64,000 nt of DNA. Origin: Confluentibacter citreus (GTDB lineage Bacteria > Bacteroidota > Bacteroidia > Flavobacteriales > Flavobacteriaceae). A program made the position numbers and the translations under genes. Below the pieces are notes generated by a model. The model saw only the letters and a list, made by a program, of their open reading frames with translations. It ran no database searches and was not told the DNA's origin. The stretch spans positions 310,001-374,000 of the forward strand of contig NZ_NIXN01000001.1 of assembly GCF_002807055.1 (NCBI RefSeq), in the 5' to 3' direction. Positions 26,532 through 36,182 of this stretch are shown here, one piece after another. The stretch's first letter is position 1, and each line of letters begins with the position of its first letter.

Positions 26532-27404
26532 TTGGCACTAAACTTATTGGACATTCCTCGTGTAAAAACCATTACAAAAGAGGATTTTTTAAAACATTAT
26601 TTTAAGCCACAAAAGCCCGTGGTTATTGAGCGTTTTATAGATCATTGGCCAGCGTATACCAAATGGAATCTAGACTATATGAAAACCATAGGCGGTGATA
26701 TTACTGTCCCGCTTTATGATGACAGACCTGTAGATTATAAAGATGGTTTTAACGAAGCGCATGCCAAAATGAAATTGGGGGACTATATCGATTTACTGAA
26801 ACGCGAACCCACAAAATACCGTATTTTTTTATGGAATGCCATTAAGGAACTTCCGCAATTGCAAAAGGATTTTTCGTTCCCCGATTTTGGATTGAAACTC
26901 ATGAAAGGGATTCCCATGCTGTTTTTTGGTGGAAAGAACTCTTACACATTCATGCATTATGATATTGATTTGGCAAATATTTTCCATTTTCATTTTGAAG
27001 GCAAAAAACAGATTATTTTGTTCGACCAAAAACAAAATGACTTTTTATATAAAGTCCCACATTCATTAATTACAAGGGAAGATATCGATTTTGCCAACCC
27101 AGATTTTGAAAAATGGCCCATACTTAAAAAAGCGCAAGGTTATAAAACTGAACTCAACCACGGCGAAGTGTTGTATATGCCCGAAGGTTACTGGCATTAC
27201 ATGCGCTACATAACGCCTGGTTTTTCGATGAGCTTAAGGGCAATTGCCCGAAATCCTAAGAATTTTAGTAAAGCCGTTTACAATTTACTCATCATGCGCT
27301 ATTATGATAATGCCATGAGGCAATTAAAAGGTCAGAAATGGATTGATTGGAAGAATGAACAAGCCATTGTAAGAACCCATCGAAAAAATGGCGTTGCTGT
27401 TTAA
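26532..27404 (+). CDS. Cupin-like (JmjC/FIH-type) Fe(II)/2-oxoglutarate dioxygenase
   Basis: The 290-residue protein matches the Cupin_8 family. It opens with IPRVKTITKEDFLKHYFKPQKPVVIE, followed by the core with an iron-binding His142-x-Asp144 (HYD) and a distal His222 in EGYWHYM. Members hydroxylate proteins or small molecules; the target is unknown. The start is TTG: an in-frame TAA lies 15 bases upstream, no ATG is available, and a promoter element ends 21 bases before. It is divergent from the kinase gene and followed by a repeat array. No obvious partner gene is adjacent. Confidence 0.88.
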   Translation: MALNLLDIPRVKTITKEDFLKHYFKPQKPVVIERFIDHWPAYTKWNLDYMKTIGGDITVPLYDDRPVDYKDGFNEAHAKMKLGDYIDLLKREPTKYRIFLWNAIKELPQLQKDFSFPDFGLKLMKGIPMLFFGGKNSYTFMHYDIDLANIFHFHFEGKKQIILFDQKQNDFLYKVPHSLITREDIDFANPDFEKWPILKKAQGYKTELNHGEVLYMPEGYWHYMRYITPGFSMSLRAIARNPKNFSKAVYNLLIMRYYDNAMRQLKGQKWIDWKNEQAIVRTHRKNGVAV

Positions 27405-27471
27405 AGCGTCATTATGAACCCTCCAGACAGGCTAAAGTGAAGCAATATCATAAAGTAGAACTAAAAATCAA

Positions 27472-27586
27472 CAGATTGCTTCGTCGCTACTCTTCTCGCA
27501 ATGACGTCATTGCGAGGGACGAAGCAATCTCATCATTAGAACTAAACAAGAAACAGATTGCTTCGTCGTGCCTCCTCGCAATGACG
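27472..27586. repeat. Three-copy REP-like repeat array
   Basis: Unit A (27472-27506) runs from CAGATTGCTTCGTCG to CTCGCAATGACG. Unit B (about 27505-27531) is its inverse, and together they make a long hairpin whose centre CTCGCAATGACGTCATTGCG is palindromic. Unit C (27554-27586) repeats unit A with a few changes in the middle. Related sequence occurs at 15743-15778. The open frame across this region is an artefact of the repeat. Confidence 0.85.
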
Positions 27587-27588
27587 CA

Positions 27589-28065
27589 TCATTTTATCAA
27601 TTCATTAGCTTTATCATGCACTAAATAAGATTCCCATCCAAGGCGGATGAAATAATCTACAAATTTCTTTTTTTTCTTCCATTTATCCGACTCTTTAATC
27701 AAATCAACCTTTTTATTGGCTAAACTGTTAAAAACATCGATGTAATGCTCGTCAGAAATTCCGTCAATAGCTGCTTTTATATTAACTTTGGAAATGTCTT
27801 TTTTCTTAAGTTCATAGGTTAATCGACTTTTACCCCATTTCTTGATATTAAACTTACCGCTTACAAATGCTTTGGCAAAACGTTCTTCATTAAGAAAGTT
27901 GTGTTCTAAAAGATGGATGATGATCACGTCGATAGCTTCGGGTATCATGTACATGTCCATTAATTTTTGTCTCACCTCTTGATGACTGCGTTCTTGGTAC
28001 ACACAATAATGCTCCAGTTTTTTGGTAGCTTCTTGTAACGTATATGTTTTTTTGGGTGGCTGCAT
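27589..28065 (-). CDS. recX: Regulatory protein RecX
   Basis: RecX limits RecA filament growth. The 158-residue protein consists of three-helix repeats typical of the family: LEHYCVYQERSHQEVRQKL near residues 17-35, EAIDVIIIHLLEHNFLNEERFAKAFVSGKFNIKKWGKSRL (given as a region at about 43-82), and a third repeat ending near the C-terminus. Length is within the usual 150-170. It stands alone, not beside recA, which is usual in Bacteroidota. Its 3' end abuts the repeat array at 27472-27586. Confidence 0.93.
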   Translation of the reverse strand: MQPPKKTYTLQEATKKLEHYCVYQERSHQEVRQKLMDMYMIPEAIDVIIIHLLEHNFLNEERFAKAFVSGKFNIKKWGKSRLTYELKKKDISKVNIKAAIDGISDEHYIDVFNSLANKKVDLIKESDKWKKKKKFVDYFIRLGWESYLVHDKANELIK

Positions 28066-28136
28066 GCTTTTCCAAAAATAATGACTAAAATTTTTAAAAG
28101 ACCAAATCTAACCAGATTTTAATATATAGTTATGCG

Positions 28137-30536
28137 ATGGTATATAAAACGACTGTAAAATCATTTTTCTCTTTTTTAATAACATGCTTATTTTTTGTAG
28201 GGTTTGGGTTTGGGCAAATAATAACTTTTGATTTTGCTGGAAATGATGGTGACGAGATCTCTGTCTCCTCAAATTCCAACGATGCAAATCTATTTCCCTC
28301 TATAATAACTAGAGGAACGGGACTAAACCCTGATGCAAATATTGATAGATTTAATGCATTAAACTGGGAAGAGGTAAATATTAACGAAGCCATATTATAT
28401 GAAAAATATATGGAATTTACTATTACACCAAACTCTGGTTATAGACTTGATGTAAATAACATTACAATCAATTTCCAACGTTCAGTTCAAGGCCCAAATA
28501 CTATCGCCTTAAGAAGTTCACTTGACGGATATTCTGCAACTATCGATACCGAAAAAGTTATAACAGTTTCTGGCACTACAACACAAATTGTTAGCTTTAC
28601 AGTTAATCAACCCGCTGTAACAACAGCAATTACATATAGAATTTATGGTTGGGGGGCGACACATTGGCTCGGAACAGGTGGTTTTGAAGGTACTGGAAAT
28701 GACATAATTGTTAATGGCTTAGTTTCTGTAATTCCTAATTGTTTTGGTGGAACAGTAACGTGGAATGGTAGCAATTGGAATGGTACACCAGATTTAACAA
28801 CAGAAGTTATTATAGAAGACAATTACGACACTTTCACAAATGGTAGTTTTTCAGCTTGTAGTCTTACAATTTCTAATAATTCAACCTTAAATATTGCAGA
28901 TAGTAATCATGTTGAAGTTGAGAATGATTTATTAGTTGATACAGGAAGTACTGTTACAGTTCAACCATATGGTTCATTTATACAAAATAATGATTTAGGT
29001 TTAGTACTAAACAATGGAAATATAACTGTCGTTAAAAAAACCGCACCTTTACATGCGTGGTATGAATACACCTATTGGAGTTCTCCTGTTTTTGGTGAAA
29101 CTATTGGCACTGCACTATTTGAATCCCAATATTACAGACGTTTTAAGTTCAATGCACTCCAATTTAATGATGTTTATGCTGAAACTAATAATAATAATAT
29201 TTTAGTTTTAGGGCAAGACGATATTGATGATGAAGGCGATGATTGGCAATGGGTAAACAATAATACAATTATGCAACCTGGAGTTGGTTATGCTGCTACA
29301 CATAGCGAAGCAAATTTTGTCGCTCCTCCTATGTTTCCTCTTCCTTATCAGTTTGATTATACGTTTGAAGGAACTTTTAATAATGGTATTTATGATGTCC
29401 CTGTTTACAGAAATGATGCTACTACAGCTGATAAAAATTGGAATTTAATAGGAAACCCTTATCCATCAGCCATTGAAATAAATGCCTTTTTGTCTCAAAA
29501 TATGTATGATGCAATCTTAAACCCTAACGGAACACTTGATGGTGTTATTTATTTTTGGTCGCAGAATACAGCCCCGTCTAACTCTGAAAACGGAAATGAA
29601 CAATTGAATTTTTCCACTTCTGATTATGCATATTATAATGGAATAGATGGAACGCAAGGGGGAGATGGTTTAACCCCAAATGGATTCATCCCATCTGGTC
29701 AAGCATTCTTTGTTTCTTATTCAGATGACGCTTCTAATTTTGGAACAGTAAAATTTAATAATTCCATGCGGGATATAAGCTTATCACCTGATAACAGCCA
29801 ATTCTTTAAAAACTCGAATTCCAAAACTACTCCTAACAACAAACTTTGGATTAATTTAACTTCGAACAATGGTGTTTTTAATCAAATTTTGATTGGTTAT
29901 GCTAATGAAGCAACAGATAATTATGATGGTTCATATTATGACGCCCATAAAATTGTACCCCCAAAATCACATGCGGCACTTTACTCTTTAATTGAAAACT
30001 CAAATAAAAAATTTGCCATACAAGGTAAAGCTTTCAATAGTTTAGATGCCAATGAAACTATTAAATTGGGCTTTGTTACCAACATTAATGTAGCAACCAT
30101 ATACACGTTGTCCATTGCTCAATTACAAGGTAATTTTTTAACAAATAACACCGTTTATTTAAAAGATAACTTATTGAATAAAGTTCATAACTTATCAGAT
30201 GCCGATTATACGTTCACTTCTGAAATTGGTGAGTTTAATGACCGTTTTGTAGTGATGTTTGATAATCAATCCCTATCAACCGATGAATTGGTAGCCGATA
30301 CCAACACCCTAAAAATTATTGATTTGGACAACGACCTTGTTAAGTTTACAATTACCAATGATTTAAGGATTAAAACTGTGTCTGTTTTTGATTTGTTGGG
30401 AAGAGAATTATACAAATTCAAAGGTCAAAACAGTGAAGAAATATATCTTCTTAGTTCTTTGAAAAACAGCATTTATATTGCTAAAGTGGAACTTTCAAAT
30501 GGAGCAGTTATTACAAAAAAAGCGGTTAAAAAATAG
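28137..30536 (+). CDS. Large secreted protein with T9SS type A sorting domain
   Basis: The 799-residue protein starts with a signal peptide (about 1-25, ending GFGQ). A beta-sandwich region follows up to about 200, then a TWNGSNWNGTPD segment and a long region with NWNLIGNPYPSAIEINAF near residue 437, a motif often seen in T9SS cargo. The C-terminal 75 residues are a type A sorting domain: KTVSVFDLLGRELYKF, then SIYIAKVELSNGAVITKKAVKK (final residues, 22 long, given here as start and end only). It is exported through the type IX system to the surface or outside. No catalytic domain is recognised; an adhesin or matrix protein is possible. Confidence 0.85.
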   Translation: MVYKTTVKSFFSFLITCLFFVGFGFGQIITFDFAGNDGDEISVSSNSNDANLFPSIITRGTGLNPDANIDRFNALNWEEVNINEAILYEKYMEFTITPNSGYRLDVNNITINFQRSVQGPNTIALRSSLDGYSATIDTEKVITVSGTTTQIVSFTVNQPAVTTAITYRIYGWGATHWLGTGGFEGTGNDIIVNGLVSVIPNCFGGTVTWNGSNWNGTPDLTTEVIIEDNYDTFTNGSFSACSLTISNNSTLNIADSNHVEVENDLLVDTGSTVTVQPYGSFIQNNDLGLVLNNGNITVVKKTAPLHAWYEYTYWSSPVFGETIGTALFESQYYRRFKFNALQFNDVYAETNNNNILVLGQDDIDDEGDDWQWVNNNTIMQPGVGYAATHSEANFVAPPMFPLPYQFDYTFEGTFNNGIYDVPVYRNDATTADKNWNLIGNPYPSAIEINAFLSQNMYDAILNPNGTLDGVIYFWSQNTAPSNSENGNEQLNFSTSDYAYYNGIDGTQGGDGLTPNGFIPSGQAFFVSYSDDASNFGTVKFNNSMRDISLSPDNSQFFKNSNSKTTPNNKLWINLTSNNGVFNQILIGYANEATDNYDGSYYDAHKIVPPKSHAALYSLIENSNKKFAIQGKAFNSLDANETIKLGFVTNINVATIYTLSIAQLQGNFLTNNTVYLKDNLLNKVHNLSDADYTFTSEIGEFNDRFVVMFDNQSLSTDELVADTNTLKIIDLDNDLVKFTITNDLRIKTVSVFDLLGRELYKFKGQNSEEIYLLSSLKNSIYIAKVELSNGAVITKKAVKK

Positions 30537-30537
30537 T

Positions 30538-31257
30538 TTAACTAAAAACCTGATTAAAAACCTGTAGCGATTTAGGTGTTTTAAAACTTCCTAAGTGCAA
30601 TTCAAAATAAAGTAATACCATATTTAAAAATGATTGCCTTTGTTTCGAGTTTATTTTGACTTCAGATAAATCATCAAAACCAGTGTTTAATAGTGTTTTC
30701 AAAAGAGTCAAATTTTCGCCAGAAACGGCATATTTGCTAGACGGCTTGAATTCAAATTTGCCATCTTGAAGATTAAAATAATCGTATTCCAGATTGTTAA
30801 CTTCTGGATAAAACCCTAAATATTTTGTGAGCTTTAATAAAAACAGCAAATGAAAATTGGCATACTCTTCATGGGAATCGAACCACAATAACGTGTTTTC
30901 CAAATAACTGAAAAGGATGTCGTTTTGTTCTTCTTCTTTTAAAGTGCTTGACAGTACTTCAGACAAAAACATAACGACCGCACTTTTCACAACATTAGAG
31001 TGTAAACTACTATATAGATGATTTAATTTAACTTCTTTTATGGTATGCAGGGAACGGTTGGTTTTGTAATCTACCACCATGGTTAATTGGGAAAGCAGTT
31101 GAAAATACGCTGTTTGAACCGCCCCTTTTTTACTTTTTAGAACACCTCTTAATAAAAAACTCAACATGCCATGATGTTGTGTATAACATTTTACAATCAG
31201 ATCGCTATCGCCATACTTTAATTTGGAAATAACAATGGCATTTGTTGATACTAACAT
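30538..31257 (-). CDS. recO: DNA repair protein RecO
   Basis: RecO anneals single strands and loads RecA with RecR and RecF. The 239-residue protein starts with an OB-fold (STNAIVISKLKYGDSDLIVKCYT, MLSFLLRGVLKSKKG) and continues with a helical domain. The zinc-binding Cys cluster of some RecO proteins is absent, as is usual in flavobacteria. Its ATG overlaps the stop of the porZ-like gene (TAATG), so the two are translationally coupled. It is convergent with the T9SS cargo gene, with one base between stop codons. Confidence 0.93.
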   Translation of the reverse strand: MLVSTNAIVISKLKYGDSDLIVKCYTQHHGMLSFLLRGVLKSKKGAVQTAYFQLLSQLTMVVDYKTNRSLHTIKEVKLNHLYSSLHSNVVKSAVVMFLSEVLSSTLKEEEQNDILFSYLENTLLWFDSHEEYANFHLLFLLKLTKYLGFYPEVNNLEYDYFNLQDGKFEFKPSSKYAVSGENLTLLKTLLNTGFDDLSEVKINSKQRQSFLNMVLLYFELHLGSFKTPKSLQVFNQVFS

Positions 31258-33596
31258 TACCTAACCACCATTAGTTTTAGCACTTTAGTTTCAAACGTAT
31301 CTAAATCTGATAACATGACCAGATATACGCCAGATCTCACCACATTATTGGCAAGGTTTTTACCATTCCAATAGGCTGTACCGCCATCAATTTCCAAATT
31401 ATAACCTCTGTACCTTAAATTAATTCTTGATTGTGCCTCGGCTACTAGATTGCCTTCAATATCAGTGATTTTAATGTTGATATTTTCAGAGATATCTTTG
31501 ATTTTTACACGATCTTCGGTGATATTAAATGTTGGTCTTACCGGATTTGGGTACACATGGGCTGCTTGTAATGTTTCCTGTGTTCCTGAACTTCCGGAAC
31601 GAAACGACACCAATCCTTTGCTTGTTGCAATGTAAACCGTACCGTTGGTTTGGTCTATGGAAACATCGGTTATTTCATTGGATGGCAACGGGGAATTGTC
31701 TGTTGTAAAATGAAAGATGGTATTTTGTCCATCAGAAGACAAATAAAAAATCCCAGAACTTACCGTTCCAATCCATTTGTTATTGGAACCATCAACTTCA
31801 ATATCTGTGATTATTTGTTGAAAAAGAAGTTCTTTGGCAATCCCGTCTTCAGAAATAATAACCTCATCAACGCTTACATCATCATCTTCAAAAAAACTCG
31901 TTGTATTGTAAAGCACCCTTAAACCTCTAAAAGTCCCAACCCAAAGCTGGTTTCTCTTATCCAAAGCTAATGCTGTAACGTATTGTGACGGCATATTGTC
32001 TTCTTCCCTAAAAGTTTTTTTTAACTGGAAACTGTTACCGTTTTCCTTAAAACCAATAAAGCCATGTTCGTAACTGGCAATCCACTTAGTACCATCATCT
32101 CCAATAACCATATCACCATAGCCTAAGTTTCTGCTCTGTATAATATCTGCAAAACTATAAGATTGCCATTGATTGGTTGATGGGTTATATGATTTTAATG
32201 GTCTATCTATTTGACTCGTCACCGTCCACAATAATCCTGCGCTGTCAAATTTAGAAGGACCCACTCTTATATCCACATAATTGGGGTCTGATGGCAAAAC
32301 AAAAGATTCCAAATCGCTATTGGTTTGATTGTATAATATCGTTGGAACTTCTTCGTTAACTTCCAAAAGCCCACTGAAAAAAGAACTTATAAATACTTGA
32401 TTATTATTAAAAGGATTTACGGAAATAGCATTTAAACACATAGCATTTAAAGTCGCACTATAAGGTGTGTTAATCCATTCATCTCCATTTAAATGACTAA
32501 AGCCAAGACTATTTAACGGATACGGATTGAAAAAAATATCATAATCACCAAAAGTAACCCAAAGATTATTGGGCGTTGCCTGAATTGAAAAAGGCGTGTT
32601 AAGCAATGGTCCTTCTGGATGTACTTCTTCAAAATCCACAGGACTTGATATCAAGGTTTTCAAAACACCAAAGTCTTTCGTGCCTATATAAATATATTCA
32701 GAATCTATAGTCCCCGAGGTAAATTGTGTATTAAAAGATGGTATAACCGATGCTTGTGAAAGCAAGTTAAAATTAATGTCGTAAACAAATACATTGTTTG
32801 TTGTGGTAACTATTAAATGACCATTAACCGCTCTAATATCTTCAGGCGGATTGGCATATTGAAATAAGGGAGACAATGTGTTATTGGTAACTTGAAAAAT
32901 AGTATTATCGGTTCGTATGGTGAACAATTTGTCTTCCAAAGTTTCAATAGCTGAAAAACTGCCCGTCACAATGGTTTGCCAGTTTTGATAATCTATTAAA
33001 TTAGGACTAGAAACTTGAGCTTTTCTAATACCATTGTTACCTAAACAAGAGGCGTAAATCTCGTCTCCAATAATAGTAGTTTGGCTTACTTGAATTTGTG
33101 TTCCGGAATTCCCAATAAAATATGTATCCCCAAATTCCAACCGGTCTAAATCAAAAACAGAAACCCCATAATTTGTAGATATGTAAACCACGTTTTGATA
33201 GTCATTAAAATGATTTATTCTTTTATTATTGGGTGGTATGGTTACCTTATCTACAATATCATTGATGGTAAGGACTTGGTTATCATTATCAAACGCTATT
33301 TCTATTAAACCGTTTTCATAACCAATAATTAGTAATTCATATATGTCGCTATAGTATATAGTTGATATACTTTCACCCGATAATCCATGAATTGTTGTAA
33401 GTTCCTCCAGCTCCCTAGTTTGCTTATTATAACTAAAAATGGCATTTTGGGCAGCAGCATAAATTTTAGTATCGCTTTCTACAACATCTTTGATATCATA
33501 AAAAGAAAAATGCCCTTCCCATAAGTTTGAAAAGTCTTGGGCAAAATGTAAAAAAGGAAAAAAGTAAATTACTAAGACAAAAACTCTTTTAAACAT
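31257..33596 (-). CDS. porZ: PorZ-like two-propeller protein of the type IX secretion system
   Basis: The protein has a signal peptide (FPFLHFAQ), two beta-propeller regions built from repeats such as IYAAAQNAIFSY, VYISTNYGVSVFDL, KWIASYEHGFIGF, LWVGTFRGLRVLY and KWIGTVSSGIFYL, and a C-terminal sorting domain (YPNPVRPTFNI to the end). Size (about 780 residues) and design match PorZ of P. gingivalis, which helps attach A-LPS to cargo at the cell surface. The open frame reaches 33617 by a TTG, but a promoter element at 33615-33622 covers it, so the ATG at 33594-33596 is preferred. It is the first gene of a two-gene unit with recO. Confidence 0.85.
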   Translation of the reverse strand: MFKRVFVLVIYFFPFLHFAQDFSNLWEGHFSFYDIKDVVESDTKIYAAAQNAIFSYNKQTRELEELTTIHGLSGESISTIYYSDIYELLIIGYENGLIEIAFDNDNQVLTINDIVDKVTIPPNNKRINHFNDYQNVVYISTNYGVSVFDLDRLEFGDTYFIGNSGTQIQVSQTTIIGDEIYASCLGNNGIRKAQVSSPNLIDYQNWQTIVTGSFSAIETLEDKLFTIRTDNTIFQVTNNTLSPLFQYANPPEDIRAVNGHLIVTTTNNVFVYDINFNLLSQASVIPSFNTQFTSGTIDSEYIYIGTKDFGVLKTLISSPVDFEEVHPEGPLLNTPFSIQATPNNLWVTFGDYDIFFNPYPLNSLGFSHLNGDEWINTPYSATLNAMCLNAISVNPFNNNQVFISSFFSGLLEVNEEVPTILYNQTNSDLESFVLPSDPNYVDIRVGPSKFDSAGLLWTVTSQIDRPLKSYNPSTNQWQSYSFADIIQSRNLGYGDMVIGDDGTKWIASYEHGFIGFKENGNSFQLKKTFREEDNMPSQYVTALALDKRNQLWVGTFRGLRVLYNTTSFFEDDDVSVDEVIISEDGIAKELLFQQIITDIEVDGSNNKWIGTVSSGIFYLSSDGQNTIFHFTTDNSPLPSNEITDVSIDQTNGTVYIATSKGLVSFRSGSSGTQETLQAAHVYPNPVRPTFNITEDRVKIKDISENINIKITDIEGNLVAEAQSRINLRYRGYNLEIDGGTAYWNGKNLANNVVRSGVYLVMLSDLDTFETKVLKLMVVR

Positions 33597-33614
33597 AGGT
33601 TGTTTTTCTACACC

Positions 33615-33622
33615 CAAATATA
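33615..33622 (-). promoter_or_regulatory. -7 promoter element for porZ-recO
   Basis: Reads TATATTTG on the minus strand, an exact match, 18 bases upstream of the ATG at 33596. It overlaps the earlier TTG candidate start. Confidence 0.6.
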
Positions 33623-33666
33623 TTTATATATAACGAATTTTACTTTAAAATAATATAATTTAAATG

Positions 33667-33696
33667 AAAAAGCCTCCTAGTTTATAGGAAGCTTTT
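33667..33696 (-). terminator. Terminator after gdhA
   Basis: On the minus strand AAGCTTCCTA and TAGGAGGCTT pair around a five-base loop (33670-33694), followed by Ts. It ends 30 bases past the gdhA stop. Confidence 0.8.
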
Positions 33697-33726
33697 GATT
33701 ATTAATAACATTTAGCTTATCATTTT

Positions 33727-35070
33727 TTAAACGATTCCTTGAGCAAGCATGGCATCAGCTACTTTAACAAACCCTGCAATGTTGGCTCCCTTAACATAGT
33801 CCACATACCCATCTTCATCTTTACCATACTTAATACAAGAATCATGAATATTAGACATGATTTCCTTTAATTTTAAGTCAACTTCCTCTCTAGTCCAATT
33901 ATATCTTAATGAATTTTGAGTCATCTCTAATCCAGAAGTTGCTACACCGCCTGCGTTAGAAGCTTTTCCTGGCGCATATAAAATTTTGGCTTCTTGAAAA
34001 ACATGAACAGCACCAAGTGTAGAGGGCATATTAGCGCCTTCTGCAACGCAAATACATCCATTCTTCAACAACATTTCGGCATCAGCTTCGGTTAATTCAT
34101 TTTGGGTAGCACATGGTAATGCAATATCACAGGTTACCTCCCAAGGTGTTTTTCCTTTCACAAACATGGCGTTTTTATATGTTTCCAAATATTCGCTTAT
34201 TCTACCCCTTTTTACATTTTTAATCTGCATGATGAGAGCTAGTTTTTCCGCATTTATACCTTCAGAATCATAAATATATCCTGATGAATCAGACATGGTT
34301 AATACTTTTGCGCCTAATTGAATACTTTTCTCTACAGCATATTGAGCGACATTTCCCGAACCAGACACAATAATTCGCTTTCCATTAAAGCCTTCCCCTT
34401 TAGTTTCAAGCATTTTTTGGGCAAAATAAACGGCCCCATAGCCTGTTGCTTCAGGCCTGATTAATGACCCGCCCCAAGACAGTCCTTTACCTGTTAAAAC
34501 ACCTGTAAATTCATTTTTTAATTTTTTATACATTCCAAAAAGGAAGCCAACTTCTCTAGCTCCAACACCGATATCACCGGCAGGAATATCTGTGTTTGGC
34601 CCAATGTGCCTAAATAACTCACTCATAAATGAATGACAAAAGCGCATGATTTCGCCATCACTTTTTCCTTTAGGGTCAAAATCACTTCCTCCTTTTCCAC
34701 CACCCATAGGCAATGTGGTTAAACTGTTTTTAAACACTTGTTCGAATGCCAAAAACTTTAAAATGCTCATGTTAACCGTTGGATGAAACCGCAACCCCCC
34801 TTTATAAGGACCTATGGCAGAATTCATTTGAATTCTATAACCTCTATTAACTTGAATCTCGCCAGAATCGTCGACCCAACAAACCCTAAAAGTTATGGAA
34901 CGTTCTGGCTCCACCATTCTTAATAAAATGTTTTTACCATAATAAATATCGTTTTGCACAATGTAAGGAAGCACAGTCTCCGCAACTTCCTCAACCGCTT
35001 GTAAAAACTCTGGTTCATTACCATTTCGTTCTTTTACAATATTTAAAAACTCTTCAACTATTTTTTTCAT
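33727..35070 (-). CDS. gdhA: NADP-type glutamate dehydrogenase
   Basis: GdhA makes glutamate from 2-oxoglutarate and ammonia. From the ATG at 35070 the protein is 447 residues, the normal hexameric class length. Visible are the PMGGGKGGSDFDPKG active-site segment, the GDIGVGAREVGFLFG segment and the nucleotide-binding GSGNVAQYA. The frame extends 16 codons upstream to 35118, but a promoter -7 element lies inside that extension (35116-35123), so the shorter start, MKKIVEEFLNIVKERN, is chosen. It has its own promoter and terminator and so is probably monocistronic. Confidence 0.97.
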   Translation of the reverse strand: MKKIVEEFLNIVKERNGNEPEFLQAVEEVAETVLPYIVQNDIYYGKNILLRMVEPERSITFRVCWVDDSGEIQVNRGYRIQMNSAIGPYKGGLRFHPTVNMSILKFLAFEQVFKNSLTTLPMGGGKGGSDFDPKGKSDGEIMRFCHSFMSELFRHIGPNTDIPAGDIGVGAREVGFLFGMYKKLKNEFTGVLTGKGLSWGGSLIRPEATGYGAVYFAQKMLETKGEGFNGKRIIVSGSGNVAQYAVEKSIQLGAKVLTMSDSSGYIYDSEGINAEKLALIMQIKNVKRGRISEYLETYKNAMFVKGKTPWEVTCDIALPCATQNELTEADAEMLLKNGCICVAEGANMPSTLGAVHVFQEAKILYAPGKASNAGGVATSGLEMTQNSLRYNWTREEVDLKLKEIMSNIHDSCIKYGKDEDGYVDYVKGANIAGFVKVADAMLAQGIV

Positions 35071-35115
35071 ATGTATAAAATATATTGCTTTTATTGATTT
35101 TGTAATTTTTATGTG

Positions 35116-35123
35116 CAAATATA
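35116..35123 (-). promoter_or_regulatory. -7 promoter element for gdhA
   Basis: Reads TATATTTG then CAC on the minus strand, an exact match, 45 bases upstream of the chosen ATG. Confidence 0.65.
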
Positions 35124-35205
35124 CGTCGTATTTAAAAAATTACAGTTTTTATTTATGAAATTCACAATCAGTATTTTCACAGCTTATCTAGCCAAATTAT
35201 TTAAA

Positions 35206-35236
35206 TTTGTTTGTAGTATGACTTTTTATATATTTG
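35206..35236 (+). promoter_or_regulatory. Promoter for the gene at 35270 (-33 and -7)
   Basis: TTTG (35206-35209), a 19-base spacer and TATATTTG (35229-35236) fit the full Bacteroidota promoter pattern. The ATG is 33 bases downstream. Confidence 0.7.
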
Positions 35237-35269
35237 TTCGGGTAATGCCCTAAAAAACAAAAACTTATT

Positions 35270-36100
35270 ATGCTTGACTTTAAGCGTTTAGCTTTATTTA
35301 TTTGTTTGTTTTCTCTCAATCACATTGCTTTCTCTCAATTAGGGTTTTCCCATGAAGTAGGGGCTATTGCTGGTCCCGTTCAATTTCGTTCTGATTTTGG
35401 AGGTAGATTTGAGGAACGAACTAACATAGGAAATTCTGGAATTGGTATTGGAATTATCCACTATATAAACTTTGCTTACAGTGCAGACTGTAATTGTTAT
35501 ACCACTCAGAACTATTTTAATGATCATTTTAAATTGCGAAGTGAAGTATCTTGGAATAAAACCAAACTAGATCATCACGGTTTTTGGGTAGAGGCTGATA
35601 AAATCAGTCCTAATGCCGATAAACTTAGGGCGCATTCTGGAGTCGCCGAAAACTTTGATATCGGTATGCAACTGGAATATTTTCCCTTAAGTATCCGTTC
35701 GTTTCAAGCCTTCGCATATAGAATTGCTCCTTTTGTAAGTTTGGGTGTTCATTACACATCTTCATCGCCCCAGGCAACAACCACATATGGCGATGGAAAT
35801 ATTTACAATCCAAATAACATATATTCTTTTTGGTACAGTGATGATGCTGATCTACCCCCTGTTCCTAATGGCCAACAAAGAGAATACCCCATTAATTTAG
35901 ATCAACGAAATAATTGGTCTCTGGTTACCAGCGTTGGATTTCGCTACAAACTTACCAAGCTTTCAGATTTAATGTTGGATCTAAGATGGCAATACTACTT
36001 TAGCGATTGGATCGATGGATTCAATCACGAATTTAAAGACTATAATAAATATAACGATTGGCTTATTTGGCTTAATTTCGGATATATTCTTTACCTCTAG
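35270..36100 (+). CDS. Envelope beta-barrel-like protein, THC0290_0291-like family
   Basis: The 276-residue protein has a signal peptide (about 1-22, ending IAFSQ) and opens with LGFSHEVGAIAGPVQFRSDFG. The rest alternates polar and aromatic residues in short strands and ends in LIWLNFGYILYL, like an outer membrane barrel with a terminal aromatic strand. A DCNCYT segment with two Cys is near residue 72. I recall similar flavobacterial proteins under the name THC0290_0291 family, but cannot check this. Function is unknown. It has its own promoter and is not clearly in an operon. Confidence 0.78.
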   Translation: MLDFKRLALFICLFSLNHIAFSQLGFSHEVGAIAGPVQFRSDFGGRFEERTNIGNSGIGIGIIHYINFAYSADCNCYTTQNYFNDHFKLRSEVSWNKTKLDHHGFWVEADKISPNADKLRAHSGVAENFDIGMQLEYFPLSIRSFQAFAYRIAPFVSLGVHYTSSSPQATTTYGDGNIYNPNNIYSFWYSDDADLPPVPNGQQREYPINLDQRNNWSLVTSVGFRYKLTKLSDLMLDLRWQYYFSDWIDGFNHEFKDYNKYNDWLIWLNFGYILYL

Positions 36101-36182
36101 AGCCTAAGTATTCTTTTATTAGCAAAAATTCCACTTAATTTTAATAGTGCTCAAGAGTAATATTCATACCTTTAAGGTTATC

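Noticed and set aside
27472-27586. Possible short CRISPR array
   Set aside because: Units are inverted as well as direct, spacing is irregular, there are only three, and no cas genes are present.
27437-27628. 63-residue open frame downstream of the cupin gene
   Set aside because: It is read almost entirely from the palindromic repeat units and has no family-like features.
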